A DNA stretch of 10,926 bases from Spirochaetota bacterium. GTDB lineage: Bacteria > Spirochaetota > Spirochaetia > Treponematales > Rectinemataceae. The notes under the pieces are model-generated. The model was not told the origin of the DNA. It saw only the letters and a list, made by a program, of their open reading frames with translations, and did not search any database. Each line of letters opens with the position of its first letter. Within the stretch, counting starts at the first letter, position 1. The position numbers and the translations under genes are program-made. The DNA lies in assembly GCA_029265255.1 (NCBI GenBank), contig JAJUJQ010000030.1:1-10926 (forward strand). Direction: 5' to 3'. Of the stretch, positions 1 through 8,166 are shown in pieces.

Positions 1-149
1 GATATTCCTCATTTCGAGGACAAAGTGGAAGTCGGCGATCAAGCGCCATCCGCACGAGCCGCAGCGGGGAGCGTGAGGGGCGAGGGGACGCGCGGCGCAG
101 GCATCGCACCTGCCCGTGCACGCACATGCGACATTTCTTCACACAAGCG

Positions 150-1331
150 TTATAAGAGAATCTGTTCAATAACTTTTCGATCAAGCGCCTCGTCTTCGCG
201 CAGGCCGCACACATCGCGCAGGATACCCGCAAGGCCTTTGGGCACCTCCTTGACGATAAATTCGGCATCGCGCGGGAAAAGACGGCCTTCTCCGTCGACG
301 GCGCGGAAGGAGGTGGCGGCGCGCACAGCTTCGGCGATGGTGCCGAAGGGACAGTTGTTGCGCGCGGCAAGGATGGCCGCGCCGATGAGCCGATCATCCC
401 GGGCGAGCTTGCGGTAGAGGTCTCGGCCGACGCGGTAGACGGTGTCGTCAAGGGCCTTGTTCGCGAAGCGTCGCAAGAGGTCCTCTATGTGGGCGTCGAG
501 GGCTGAGGCAGTAAAGTCCTTCGGATAGGCTTGGACAAGCGCGGCTGCCGACTCTCGCATGGCTTTTCTGGCCCGTTCGAGCACGCCCGGCACTTCGAAG
601 ACCTGCCAGATGGCGCGAGTGCTCGGGGACCGAATGAAGCTGAAATAGGCGACGGCTGCGTGGCCCAGATTGTGGATGAAGAGTTTGCGGTCGACATAGG
701 CTCGGATGTTTTCGACGGCGTGTAAGGTCGATATGGCCGGAAGAGGACCTTTGAACCCATGTTTGTCCACGATGAGTTCGTCGTATTCCTCGGCGAAGAG
801 CAGCAACGGATCGGAGGCCAGCGCTTCTTTGTGCATGATCGGCACCATTTTGCCGATGGACGTTTCAACGAGGCCCAGGTTTTCAGGAACAGATGAGCCG
901 GAGCCGAGAAGCTGCCCAAGAGCCTGCCGAAAATACCGAGCCCCGTCATGAATGTTCTCTGCGATGATGATGTCGAGGGGGCGATTCGGGGAGCGTCGCG
1001 CGCGCAGCGCAATGCCCTGTGCAATTGCAGGGAAAATATATGGCAGGGCGCCAAGTCCCACACTTGTCGCGACATACTCGGCCTCAGCGACCGCCTCAGC
1101 GACCGCCGCGCCGTCATCGGCATCGATGGCGCGCACATTGCGGACGGTGAGCACCTCATCGGGCGCATCGCTTCTCTTTATGACAATAGAATATTCTCTC
1201 CGTGCGTTGAGCGCTTCGACGAGCGGCTTTGCGACATCGATAAATACAACCTCATAGCCGCTGCTCGCAAACAGTTGGCCGATAAAGGAGCGACCGATGT
1301 TGCCGGCGCCGAACTGCACGATGGTCGGCAT
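150..1331 (-). CDS. mtlD: Mannitol-1-phosphate 5-dehydrogenase-like polyol-phosphate dehydrogenase
   Basis: Member of the long-chain polyol dehydrogenase family. The best-known relatives interconvert mannitol 1-phosphate and fructose 6-phosphate with NAD in the cytoplasm. Seen here: an N-terminal dinucleotide-binding motif GAGNIG at residues 8-13 (followed by RSFIG, typical of mannitol-1-phosphate rather than mannitol 2-dehydrogenases); an AEN segment near 124-126; the family signature K216-x4-N221-x2-H224, with the lysine expected to be catalytic. The length of 393 residues is close to the usual 380-390. A start at 1355 is possible, but it overlaps the kinase gene and has no ribosome site. 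ATG 1331 is preceded by AAGGT (spacing a little long) and begins exactly at the family N-terminus. It lies 10 nt after the kinase stop and is the last gene of the visible operon. A 12-bp tandem repeat lies inside it (1081-1107). The exact polyol phosphate used is not determined by the sequence. Confidence 0.87.
   Translation of the reverse strand: MPTIVQFGAGNIGRSFIGQLFASSGYEVVFIDVAKPLVEALNARREYSIVIKRSDAPDEVLTVRNVRAIDADDGAAVAEAVAEAEYVATSVGLGALPYIFPAIAQGIALRARRSPNRPLDIIIAENIHDGARYFRQALGQLLGSGSSVPENLGLVETSIGKMVPIMHKEALASDPLLLFAEEYDELIVDKHGFKGPLPAISTLHAVENIRAYVDRKLFIHNLGHAAVAYFSFIRSPSTRAIWQVFEVPGVLERARKAMRESAAALVQAYPKDFTASALDAHIEDLLRRFANKALDDTVYRVGRDLYRKLARDDRLIGAAILAARNNCPFGTIAEAVRAATSFRAVDGEGRLFPRDAEFIVKEVPKGLAGILRDVCGLREDEALDRKVIEQILL
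1081..1107. repeat. 12-bp tandem repeat within the dehydrogenase gene
   Basis: The unit GCCTCAGCGACC occurs twice in perfect succession (1081-1092 and 1093-1104), and three more bases continue the period. On the coding strand it encodes the repeated residues AVAE-AVAE, roughly at 76-84 of the dehydrogenase. It is in frame, so it lengthens a helix or loop by four residues without breaking the gene. Confidence 0.8.
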
Positions 1332-1341
1332 ATGCTTGGTG

Positions 1342-2700
1342 CTACCTTGCTGCATCTTGGTTTAATGTATCAGAGCCTGCTGTAGCCGGCCACGCCCGAT
1401 CCGAGCTACTTATCGCGAGCTGTTCACGGTAAAGCTTGTAATACTGTTCAATGCTCTGCCGCTTTTCGCCAGGATGAGTCTCTAGGTAGGTGCCACCGAT
1501 GTAGAAACACGAAAAACCGCCAGAAACGATCGCCATGGAGCAGGCATCGACGAGGTCAAGCCTTCCGCGCTTCGTACCTGCTTCAAGCTGCAGCGCAATC
1601 GATGCCAAAAGTCCCCCAACGAAGTTGTCGCCACAGCCGGTCGTATCGCCGGTTGGTCGTTCTGCACTCGCCAGTACACGGCGGATCTCCGCCGACACAG
1701 GCACGCTGAAGGCTGCTACACCATCCACGCCCAGCCTCCTGAGATGCAGCCCTGAGACTATCGGCATCGAAAACAGCGAGCCATCTGAATAAAAAAGGAT
1801 GTCGCGCGCTCCATCGGTGATGATCGCCGCCCCCGTTCCCTGTGCATGGAAAAATGCGAGCGCTGCTTCGGAGTTCTCCGTGCCGCTCAGCCTGAGTGCC
1901 TCTTCCCTGTCAGTCACAAGCACATCGATGAACCGGTACGTTTCATCGCTTTCGCCGAGTGGCCAGCGCCCGCCGTTGCTTCGTCCACCTTCCAATGTGC
2001 CGGCTTCCGACATGCTGCCGTCTTTTTGTTGGCGCGCCTTGGCTTCGTTTTGGAAATCGTAGACGGTATTGACGACAACCACTGCACCATTGGCTTGCGC
2101 GCGCCTGCACAGCGACGTCAGGTTGTCGTGGATCTGCGGCACCAACGCAGTGCCCCCAAATGCGACGATGTCGGCATCAAAAAAGGAATCAGGCAGGTGC
2201 TCAGCAGCAAACAGGTCGGCGACTCCCCGCTCGTTCACAAAAGTGCGCTCGCCGTGTCCATGATCGTATGTAGGGTCCGAAAACACCTGCGTAAACGGTG
2301 TATGCCCTTCAAACACACGATACCCGGAGGCATCGAGCGGCATTCGTTCGACAATATTCATTATGCTATCAGCGCTTTCATCGTTTCCCCGCGCCCCGAA
2401 GAACCGCACGTGCACATCGTGCCCTTCGAGCATTTGCGCTGCATGGATGAGCGACACGATGGAAGGCCCACCGAGATTCGCCCTGTCCGGCCTTGCGCCG
2501 CCCGTCAGCTCTCTGAGAATCTCCGCGAAGGGCTTACCTGTAAAGCGCTCGAGGTCCTCGACAAACACGAGCTTTCCCGGCTCGAGGCCACCATCGCCCC
2601 CTGCCCGCGATCGATAGCGCACAAATGCCTCCGCATCGAGGCGGACATCCGCGTACAGATAATCCATGAGTGCGCAGCCGGTGCCTGAAATGGTCAGCAT
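1342..2700 (-). CDS. PfkB-family carbohydrate/polyol kinase, unusually long
   Basis: Cytoplasmic ATP-dependent kinase of the ribokinase/PfkB superfamily, expected to phosphorylate the imported substrate before the downstream dehydrogenase acts. Seen: a substrate-side glycine motif NLGGPS at residues 75-80; the C-terminal PfkB signature GDTTGCGDNF from 351, with D358 as the expected catalytic base (cysteine replaces the commoner alanine in TGAGD); and FxGGLLAS following it. At 452 residues it is much longer than the roughly 300-340 usual in the family. Extra sequence lies before the glycine motif (about 15-72) and in a hydrophilic segment at about 205-235 (with GGRSNGGRWPLGESDE), and there is a C-terminal tail. 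ATG 2700 has an excellent AGGAGGT site (2714-2708, 7-nt spacing) inside the end of the regulator gene, which it overlaps by 7 nt, so the two are probably translationally coupled. The substrate is unknown; a hexitol is my inference from the next gene. Confidence 0.85.
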   Translation of the reverse strand: MLTISGTGCALMDYLYADVRLDAEAFVRYRSRAGGDGGLEPGKLVFVEDLERFTGKPFAEILRELTGGARPDRANLGGPSIVSLIHAAQMLEGHDVHVRFFGARGNDESADSIMNIVERMPLDASGYRVFEGHTPFTQVFSDPTYDHGHGERTFVNERGVADLFAAEHLPDSFFDADIVAFGGTALVPQIHDNLTSLCRRAQANGAVVVVNTVYDFQNEAKARQQKDGSMSEAGTLEGGRSNGGRWPLGESDETYRFIDVLVTDREEALRLSGTENSEAALAFFHAQGTGAAIITDGARDILFYSDGSLFSMPIVSGLHLRRLGVDGVAAFSVPVSAEIRRVLASAERPTGDTTGCGDNFVGGLLASIALQLEAGTKRGRLDLVDACSMAIVSGGFSCFYIGGTYLETHPGEKRQSIEQYYKLYREQLAISSSDRAWPATAGSDTLNQDAAR

Positions 2701-4106
2701 ATGCCATACCTCCTCAACTTTTCGAGCAGGGTTTTGCGAGTAATGCCGAGCGCGCGAGCTGCGCTGCTCTTGTTACCATTGGCCTGTGCGATCGCGGATT
2801 CGATGCGCTGGCGCTCATAGAAGGCGGCGGCCGCCTCGCTCAGCTCCTTGAGGGAAGAATAGCGCCCAGGCTCGAATGCATCGGCTCCGGGCGCTGCTGA
2901 CCCAGCCTCCGGCTCAGCCTTATCCCCCTCATCCACACAATGCAAAAGCGTCTCCGCCTCGATCCTGCTGCCCGTACAGAGCAAGACTGCCTGATGAATC
3001 ACATTCTGCAGCTCGCGGATATTGCCAGGCCAACGATACGAAAGCCAGCGCTGCATCACCTCGGGGCTTATTCCATCGATATGCTTTTTGTATTGTTCTG
3101 AATACGTAGTTATAAAATACTCAGCCAGATAAGGAATATCTTCGATGCGTTCGCGCAAAGGCGGCAATTTGATCTCGATGATGGCGATCCGGTAGTATAG
3201 GTCGCTCCTAAACTTGCCAGCCCGGATGAGCTCATGGAGGTCATGGTTCGTGGCAGCAACGACCCGAATATCCACGTTGATGCGCTTGGTCCCGCCCACT
3301 CGCTCAAAGCTGCTTTCCTCAAGCACACGCAAAAGCTTAGCTTGAATCGAAGGCGACATATCGCCAATTTCATCGAGGAAAAGCGTGCCATTGTCGGCCA
3401 ATTCGAATTTGCCAATTTTGCGTTCGATTGCGCCGGTAAAGGCTCCTTTTTCGTGGCCGAAGAGCTCGCTTAAGAGTAGTTCTTCCGAAAGCGCCGCGCA
3501 GTTAATGCTGACAAAGGGTCCTGCGCTCCTCGCGCTCGTAAAATGGATATATCGGGCAAAGACTTCCTTGCCGGTTCCACTTTCGCCGGTTATGAGGATC
3601 GAAGCGGTGCTATCTTTCACGCTATCGAGCCTTGCAAGAATATTGAGCATCTCCGGATTTTTGGTGATGATCTGTCGTTGGTAGGTCTTTTGCAAGAGCT
3701 CTTTTTTAAGGTATCGGTTGTCGCGCTTGAGTTGCGCCACCTCAAGGTTGCGGCGCACGAGCGCCAGCAGCGCTTCGTTGTCGACAGGTTTGAGAATATA
3801 ATCGGAAGCGCCGCGTTTCATCGCCTCGATCGCGGATTCGATGCTGCCATACCCAGTGATGACGATGACGGGGAGGTCGCTGTCTTCGTGTTTGAGGTGA
3901 GCAAGCAGTTCGAGCCCGCTCCTAGCTCCCTTCAAGCGCACGTCCAGAATCGCAATGTCGATTTTTTGTGCAGTACCCATCGTTTCGGCCTGGGCGGCGT
4001 CCTCGGCGCAAAGCACCTCGTACCCTTCTCCCTCGAAAAGGCGCCTGAGACCATGTCGGATGCCCTCTTCGTCGTCGACAATCAACACAGTCGATGGTCG
4101 TATCAT
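2694..4106 (-). CDS. Sigma-54-dependent response regulator (NtrC/AtoC family)
   Basis: Transcription activator with the classic three-domain plan (470 residues). The receiver domain is at about 5-120, with the acidic pocket DDEE near 11-14, phospho-acceptor D55 in AILDVRL, and conserved K106 in ILKPVD. The AAA+ sigma-54-interaction domain is at about 148-380, with Walker A GESGTGKE at 174-181, the sigma-54 contact loop GAFTGA at 221-226, and Walker B LFLDE at 242-246. The Fis-type helix-turn-helix is at about 446-470 (SSAARALGITRKTLLEKLRR). The intact GAFTGA loop is strong evidence that it works with sigma-54. ATG 4106 is preferred over ATG 4118 because GAGG lies 6 nt before it and it starts just ahead of the receiver. 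The histidine kinase upstream, 8 nt away, is its evident partner. Its likely target is the operon's own -24/-12 promoter at 10515-10530 (inference). Confidence 0.95.
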   Translation of the reverse strand: MIRPSTVLIVDDEEGIRHGLRRLFEGEGYEVLCAEDAAQAETMGTAQKIDIAILDVRLKGARSGLELLAHLKHEDSDLPVIVITGYGSIESAIEAMKRGASDYILKPVDNEALLALVRRNLEVAQLKRDNRYLKKELLQKTYQRQIITKNPEMLNILARLDSVKDSTASILITGESGTGKEVFARYIHFTSARSAGPFVSINCAALSEELLLSELFGHEKGAFTGAIERKIGKFELADNGTLFLDEIGDMSPSIQAKLLRVLEESSFERVGGTKRINVDIRVVAATNHDLHELIRAGKFRSDLYYRIAIIEIKLPPLRERIEDIPYLAEYFITTYSEQYKKHIDGISPEVMQRWLSYRWPGNIRELQNVIHQAVLLCTGSRIEAETLLHCVDEGDKAEPEAGSAAPGADAFEPGRYSSLKELSEAAAAFYERQRIESAIAQANGNKSSAARALGITRKTLLEKLRRYGIC

Positions 4107-4114
4107 TGCAATCC

Positions 4115-6316
4115 TCATTCCGCTGCGGGCAGCCTGATGCGCACCGCGGTTCCTTTGCCTTCCTTGCTCTCTACATCGATGAGGCCTTTGAATTTCGATA
4201 CAAGGCCATAGACTACCGAAAGCCCCAGGCCGCTGTTCCCTGAGCCGGCCTTCGTCGAGAAAAATGGATCAAAGATCCGTGGTAACAGCGCGTTTGGAAT
4301 ACCACTGCCGGTGTCGCTGACAGTGCATTGTACCATGGATTCAGAAGGCAGGAATGCGGTTTCTATGCAAATGCGGCCCGACCTCCCGATCGCATCCAGA
4401 GCATTCTTGATCAAATTGAGAATGATTTGTTTGTATTCATCTTCGCCAATGGCCGCAAGAGGAAGCTTTTCGCCCAACTGTAGCTCGATGGCAATGCTGC
4501 TCTCTTTTCGGAGTGAGTATCCGACAAGCTGGACAGTGTGCCGAATCGCCGCATTGATATCGGTTGCGGGCTTTTTTGCGCGCTTCGAAGAGGAAAACTC
4601 GAGCAGATTTCGAACAATCCTTGCGATGCGCTTGGTCTCTTGTTCGACAAGCTGGAGGTCTTGTAGGCGCTCAATATCTCGTTCGGCTTTGATCAGATTC
4701 TGCACATTCGTCAGAATCGAGCTGAGGGGGTTGTTGATCTCATGGGCGACGCCGGCCGAAAGCATGCTGATGCTCGAAAGTTTTTCTGCCTGGCGTATTT
4801 TTTCTTCATAGGCAACCTTGGCAGTGATATCTTCGATGACCATAATGCAATGAATTGATGCCCCGGCGATGTTCTCTTCAAACAGAGGATAAAATTTAAT
4901 TTCGAACGAAAGCCCCAAGGATGTGCGGCGAACCTGCACGTCCGAGGATTTCCCGCCCGAAATGATGGCGCGGAGACTGGCATGAACGGGTTCATCGAAC
5001 AGCGCGAGCGACAACTCGTCAATATTGCGTCCCAGCACGGCATCTTCAGCTTGCCCGCAGTATTCTAGAAATGCCCTGTTGGCTTTTTCGACCGAAAACT
5101 GTGCGTTGATAACGAGTATTTTCTCCTGAATTGAATTGAATATCTTGTCGTTGTATTCCTTTATCCGTGTGATTTCACGAATGTGGGCGGAAAGGGCGCG
5201 GCTATCTTCCGCAATCTGGGCAGCCATATCGTTAAAGCCCTGGAAGAGGTCGGCAATTTCGCCTTTTTTAGGTCCAGAAAGAGGCGCCGGCTTCTCTCCC
5301 GATTTGAGGCGCATCATGGCCTTGCGCAGCTGGCGTATAGGATCAGTCACCGCCTTACTGAGTCCTGCGCTCAACAAAATCGTAAACAAGGTGACGAAGA
5401 GCGAGACAAGCAATATTGAACGGTTGATGGAATTCACCCGCGCACGATATTCCGAAAGAGAAAGAAACGTGCAAATGGAAAGGGTAGCTTCGATCTTTGG
5501 AGGCAAGCTTTCAAGCGAAGTAGATGAGTCGGCCGGAAAACCAGCAACATTGTGAGATGAAACAGACTTGCCGGCAAGGCGCGCGGTGCCCGATTGCTGG
5601 ATAACCACCGCATAAGGCACCCCTTCTTCGACGAGCTCATTCACGACTGTATACGATGTGCTGAAACTTTTTCCTTGCATCCATGCAAGAAAGCTGGTGC
5701 CCGCAATCGTCCCTACGACGAAATGACTGTTCAGCGATACCAGCGCTCTCACTCTCGAATTGAAGCTGAGCTGGCGCATGAGCGCCTCGTCCACACGTTT
5801 AAGAATGAAAAGATCAAGGTACCGGCCATCGGCTGCGCCCACTCTGACCGAGCCGCAAAAATAGAGCACATTGTCGGCAAGCACCATCTCGACATACGGA
5901 TGCGGCCTGTCGATAGAAAAGTCTTGCGCCGCGGGACTCGGAACTGGTTTGTCGGTCAGCGCTCGGACCGCTGAAAATGTTGACCAACTGTTTTTTATAA
6001 TGAGGAATTCCGCCCCTGTCTGCAGTGCAGCCTTCCGGAGATACACATCGAGCGGCTCGTCGGGGGCGATATGCTTCTGGGCGGCGATCATGTGCAGCAA
6101 CTCTTCAGATTTGCTCACGTCGACAATCGTTCCCCACAGCGCACGCTTCCATGAATTGAAATTGTCATAGACGTTGAGCGCTTCCGCTTTTAATTCCTTC
6201 TTGCTGTCTTCCTCTTGGCTCCTCGTAATGCTGCCGGAAACCAGCAGAATGACCAGAATCGCCTGCAGGACTATTACCGAGATGAAAGAATTGAATGTTT
6301 TTGCAAAAAATCTCAT
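4115..6316 (-). CDS. Membrane-bound sensor histidine kinase
   Basis: Inner-membrane sensor of 733 residues. In order: TM1 at about 11-29; a large extracytoplasmic region at about 30-298; TM2 at about 299-320; HAMP at about 320-375; a PAS-like domain at about 390-500; dimerisation/phospho-acceptor helix with H525 in AGVAHEINNPLSS; and a GHKL ATPase domain with N-box N634 and N638, DTGSGIP at 668-674, FDPFFSTK at 682-689 and the glycine-rich SGLGLS near 695-700. The HEINNPL box and the partner regulator place it in the NtrB-type group (HPK4-like). It starts with ATG overlapping the ATPase stop (ATGA) and has only a weak ribosome site, so coupled translation is likely. The outer region has no motif I can name with certainty; a double Cache-type fold is plausible from its length. 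Being in the transporter operon, it probably senses the transported compound or the loaded binding protein (inference). Confidence 0.95.
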   Translation of the reverse strand: MRFFAKTFNSFISVIVLQAILVILLVSGSITRSQEEDSKKELKAEALNVYDNFNSWKRALWGTIVDVSKSEELLHMIAAQKHIAPDEPLDVYLRKAALQTGAEFLIIKNSWSTFSAVRALTDKPVPSPAAQDFSIDRPHPYVEMVLADNVLYFCGSVRVGAADGRYLDLFILKRVDEALMRQLSFNSRVRALVSLNSHFVVGTIAGTSFLAWMQGKSFSTSYTVVNELVEEGVPYAVVIQQSGTARLAGKSVSSHNVAGFPADSSTSLESLPPKIEATLSICTFLSLSEYRARVNSINRSILLVSLFVTLFTILLSAGLSKAVTDPIRQLRKAMMRLKSGEKPAPLSGPKKGEIADLFQGFNDMAAQIAEDSRALSAHIREITRIKEYNDKIFNSIQEKILVINAQFSVEKANRAFLEYCGQAEDAVLGRNIDELSLALFDEPVHASLRAIISGGKSSDVQVRRTSLGLSFEIKFYPLFEENIAGASIHCIMVIEDITAKVAYEEKIRQAEKLSSISMLSAGVAHEINNPLSSILTNVQNLIKAERDIERLQDLQLVEQETKRIARIVRNLLEFSSSKRAKKPATDINAAIRHTVQLVGYSLRKESSIAIELQLGEKLPLAAIGEDEYKQIILNLIKNALDAIGRSGRICIETAFLPSESMVQCTVSDTGSGIPNALLPRIFDPFFSTKAGSGNSGLGLSVVYGLVSKFKGLIDVESKEGKGTAVRIRLPAAE

Positions 6317-7074
6317 TGCGATCTTTTTTCGACCGACTCGGCTCCGACAATGAGGCTGACAACTTCCTCACTTGTCGTATCCTTTACCAAGCGCTCTCCC
6401 GCTTTTATGCCCCGCCTCATGACGATTATCCTGTCGGCCACCGAAAAGACATCATACATCTGATGGCTTATGATGATAATCGCGATCCCCTGCTTCTTGA
6501 GTGAACTCACCAGCTCAAGCACTTTTTTCTGCTCTGAAATGCCGAGCGCGGCAGTCGGCTCGTCCATGATGAGCACCTTTGCGTTCCAATAAATCGAGCG
6601 CGAAATGGCGACCGCTTGGCGCTGACCGCCTGAGAGGTTGCGGATGTTGGACTTAAGGGAAGGAATTCGGATATCGAGTCTGTCGAGCACTCTGCGAGAC
6701 TCGCTCGACATGTGCTCATAATCGACGACATTGATGCAACCAAGGAATTTCTTTGTGCGTTCGCGGCCAAGGAAAATGTTGGAGGGTACATCCATGTTCT
6801 CTGCAAGCGCGAGGTCTTGATAGATTGTCTCGATCCCGTGTGAGATCGCATCGATGGGCGAATCGATGTGAATTTTCTGTCCATTGAGAAAAATCTCACC
6901 TTCATCAGGCTTGTGGACGCCGGATATTATCTTTATAAGAGTGGATTTCCCTGCGCCGTTATCTCCGACGAGGGCCACGACTTCGCCTGCATCCACATGA
7001 AAGCTGACATTGTCGACCGCGGTCAGGCCACCGAATCGCTTTGTGATGTTTTTCGCTTCCAACAGGTGCGCCAT
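6313..7074 (-). CDS. Sugar ABC importer ATP-binding protein, single-domain CUT2 type
   Basis: Energises the two permeases encoded just upstream. Seen in 253 residues: Walker A GDNGAGKS at 37-44; Q-loop Q86; signature LSGGQ at 147-151 followed by RQAVAISRS; Walker B VLIMDE at 167-172 with catalytic E172; and switch histidine H204. There is one nucleotide-binding domain only, whereas RbsA, XylG and MglA of the same CUT2 class carry two fused domains of about 500 residues in total. The relatives are therefore FrcA-like single-domain ATPases, expected to work as a homodimer. ATG 7074 has a strong AGGAGG site a few bases upstream. It follows the second permease by 17 nt and overlaps the histidine kinase start by 4 nt (ATGA). 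The end is intact, so this is not a truncated RbsA. Confidence 0.93.
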   Translation of the reverse strand: MAHLLEAKNITKRFGGLTAVDNVSFHVDAGEVVALVGDNGAGKSTLIKIISGVHKPDEGEIFLNGQKIHIDSPIDAISHGIETIYQDLALAENMDVPSNIFLGRERTKKFLGCINVVDYEHMSSESRRVLDRLDIRIPSLKSNIRNLSGGQRQAVAISRSIYWNAKVLIMDEPTAALGISEQKKVLELVSSLKKQGIAIIIISHQMYDVFSVADRIIVMRRGIKAGERLVKDTTSEEVVSLIVGAESVEKRSQ

Positions 7075-7091
7075 TATTCCCTCCTACCATT

Positions 7092-8150
7092 TTACCGGTT
7101 TCTATTTGGGAAGACTTGATCAATGATAACTGCAAGAATGAGGATAACGCCGACTAGGATATAGGTCATGAATGTTTGCATGCCGATGATGCGCAAGCCT
7201 GTCTCGAGGATGGCGATGACCAGCGCTCCCAAAATTGTGCGCCCAACCGTTCCCGAACCACCCGCCATGCTCGCACCGCCGATCACCACCGCGGCGATCG
7301 CCTCCAACAGCATGTTCGCGCCTGCATCCGGCTTGCCCGTAATGTATTTCATGACATAGCTCAGGCCCGCCAGCGATGCAAACAGAGATGAGATGACATA
7401 TGCCTTTATGAGGTCTCGCCTGACATTGATGCCCGAGCGGATGGCTGCATCGATGTTGCCGCCGATCGCGTACAGGTGCCGCCCGAACTTCGTTTTACCC
7501 AAAATAAATGCAAATAGAAAAATGAAAAGGAACGACAAGACCACCATATTCGGAATCATTGCGAGGACTGTCTGCCCTCGCGCCACGTGTGGCCTCGAGA
7601 ACAAGCTGATCACCCCGCCTGGGGCAATATACAAAAACGACCCATTTCCGATATCGCCAGCGAGTGCGGGCAGATTTTTCGTCGGAATACCCTGGGTCAG
7701 AAGCTCGGAGATGCCGTGCGTCACCCCCAGCATGGAAAATGTGGCGATAAACGCAGGAACCCTGAGATAGGCAACCAGCCATCCATTGACAAGCCCCGGG
7801 GCGAGGCCAATGAGAAGCGTCACCGCGCTCGCCGCCAGGATACTCCAGAATGGGGAAAGGCCAAGTGCAACGCATGCCACCATCAATTTGGAAGAGACCA
7901 CCGTTGCAAAGCCCATTACAAAGCCAACGGACAGGTCGATGCCCCCGGTTATAATGACAAAGAGCTCGGCTATGGCGAGTAAGAAAACCTCAGTCCCATT
8001 GAAAAAAATGAGCTGGACAGTATCAAAGCTGAAAAAGGCGCGTGTCGCCAGCGAAAAAAAAGCCGCGAGCAGCACAATGAAGAGCGCAATCCAGTTTTGC
8101 CCCAGTATTTCGGGAAGATTGTGTGTTTTCTTCGCAGTTTCAGTCTGCAT
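7092..8150 (-). CDS. Sugar ABC importer permease (BPD_transp_2 / RbsC-like), second of pair
   Basis: Inner-membrane channel subunit of 352 residues with roughly eight to ten hydrophobic segments. The hallmark ITGGIDLSVG sits at 68-76, and the cytoplasmic TKFGRHLYAIGG...DAAIRSGINV region, expected to contact the ATPase, lies in the second half. ATG 8150 (MQTETAKK) is chosen over an in-frame ATG at 8189, because the latter would run into the upstream permease while 8150 has a purine-rich GAGGAGAGG site. It begins 16 nt after the first permease stops. The two permeases share the ten-residue string DAAIRSGINV and the same overall plan, so they are paralogues that probably form a heterodimer. The family is clear; the transported sugar is not. 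Confidence 0.93.
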   Translation of the reverse strand: MQTETAKKTHNLPEILGQNWIALFIVLLAAFFSLATRAFFSFDTVQLIFFNGTEVFLLAIAELFVIITGGIDLSVGFVMGFATVVSSKLMVACVALGLSPFWSILAASAVTLLIGLAPGLVNGWLVAYLRVPAFIATFSMLGVTHGISELLTQGIPTKNLPALAGDIGNGSFLYIAPGGVISLFSRPHVARGQTVLAMIPNMVVLSFLFIFLFAFILGKTKFGRHLYAIGGNIDAAIRSGINVRRDLIKAYVISSLFASLAGLSYVMKYITGKPDAGANMLLEAIAAVVIGGASMAGGSGTVGRTILGALVIAILETGLRIIGMQTFMTYILVGVILILAVIIDQVFPNRNR

Positions 8151-8166
8151 GGGCGCCTCTCCTCTC

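Noticed and set aside
8..20. CCTC/GAGG hairpin at the left edge
   Set aside because: The stem has only four base pairs and no T-run follows on either strand, so it is not a supportable terminator.
34..129. Short minus-strand frame of about 31 codons after the dehydrogenase
   Set aside because: It is composed mostly of Ala, Pro and Arg, with no good ribosome site and no recognisable similarity. Not distinguishable from chance.
1332..1355. Longer start (ATG 1355) for the dehydrogenase
   Set aside because: It adds eight residues absent from the family, lacks a ribosome site, and overlaps the kinase gene. ATG 1331 fits better.
1846..2688. Plus-strand open frame of 280 codons opposite the PfkB kinase gene
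   Set aside because: It is antisense to a convincing kinase, with no motif and no ribosome site. Treated as a shadow.
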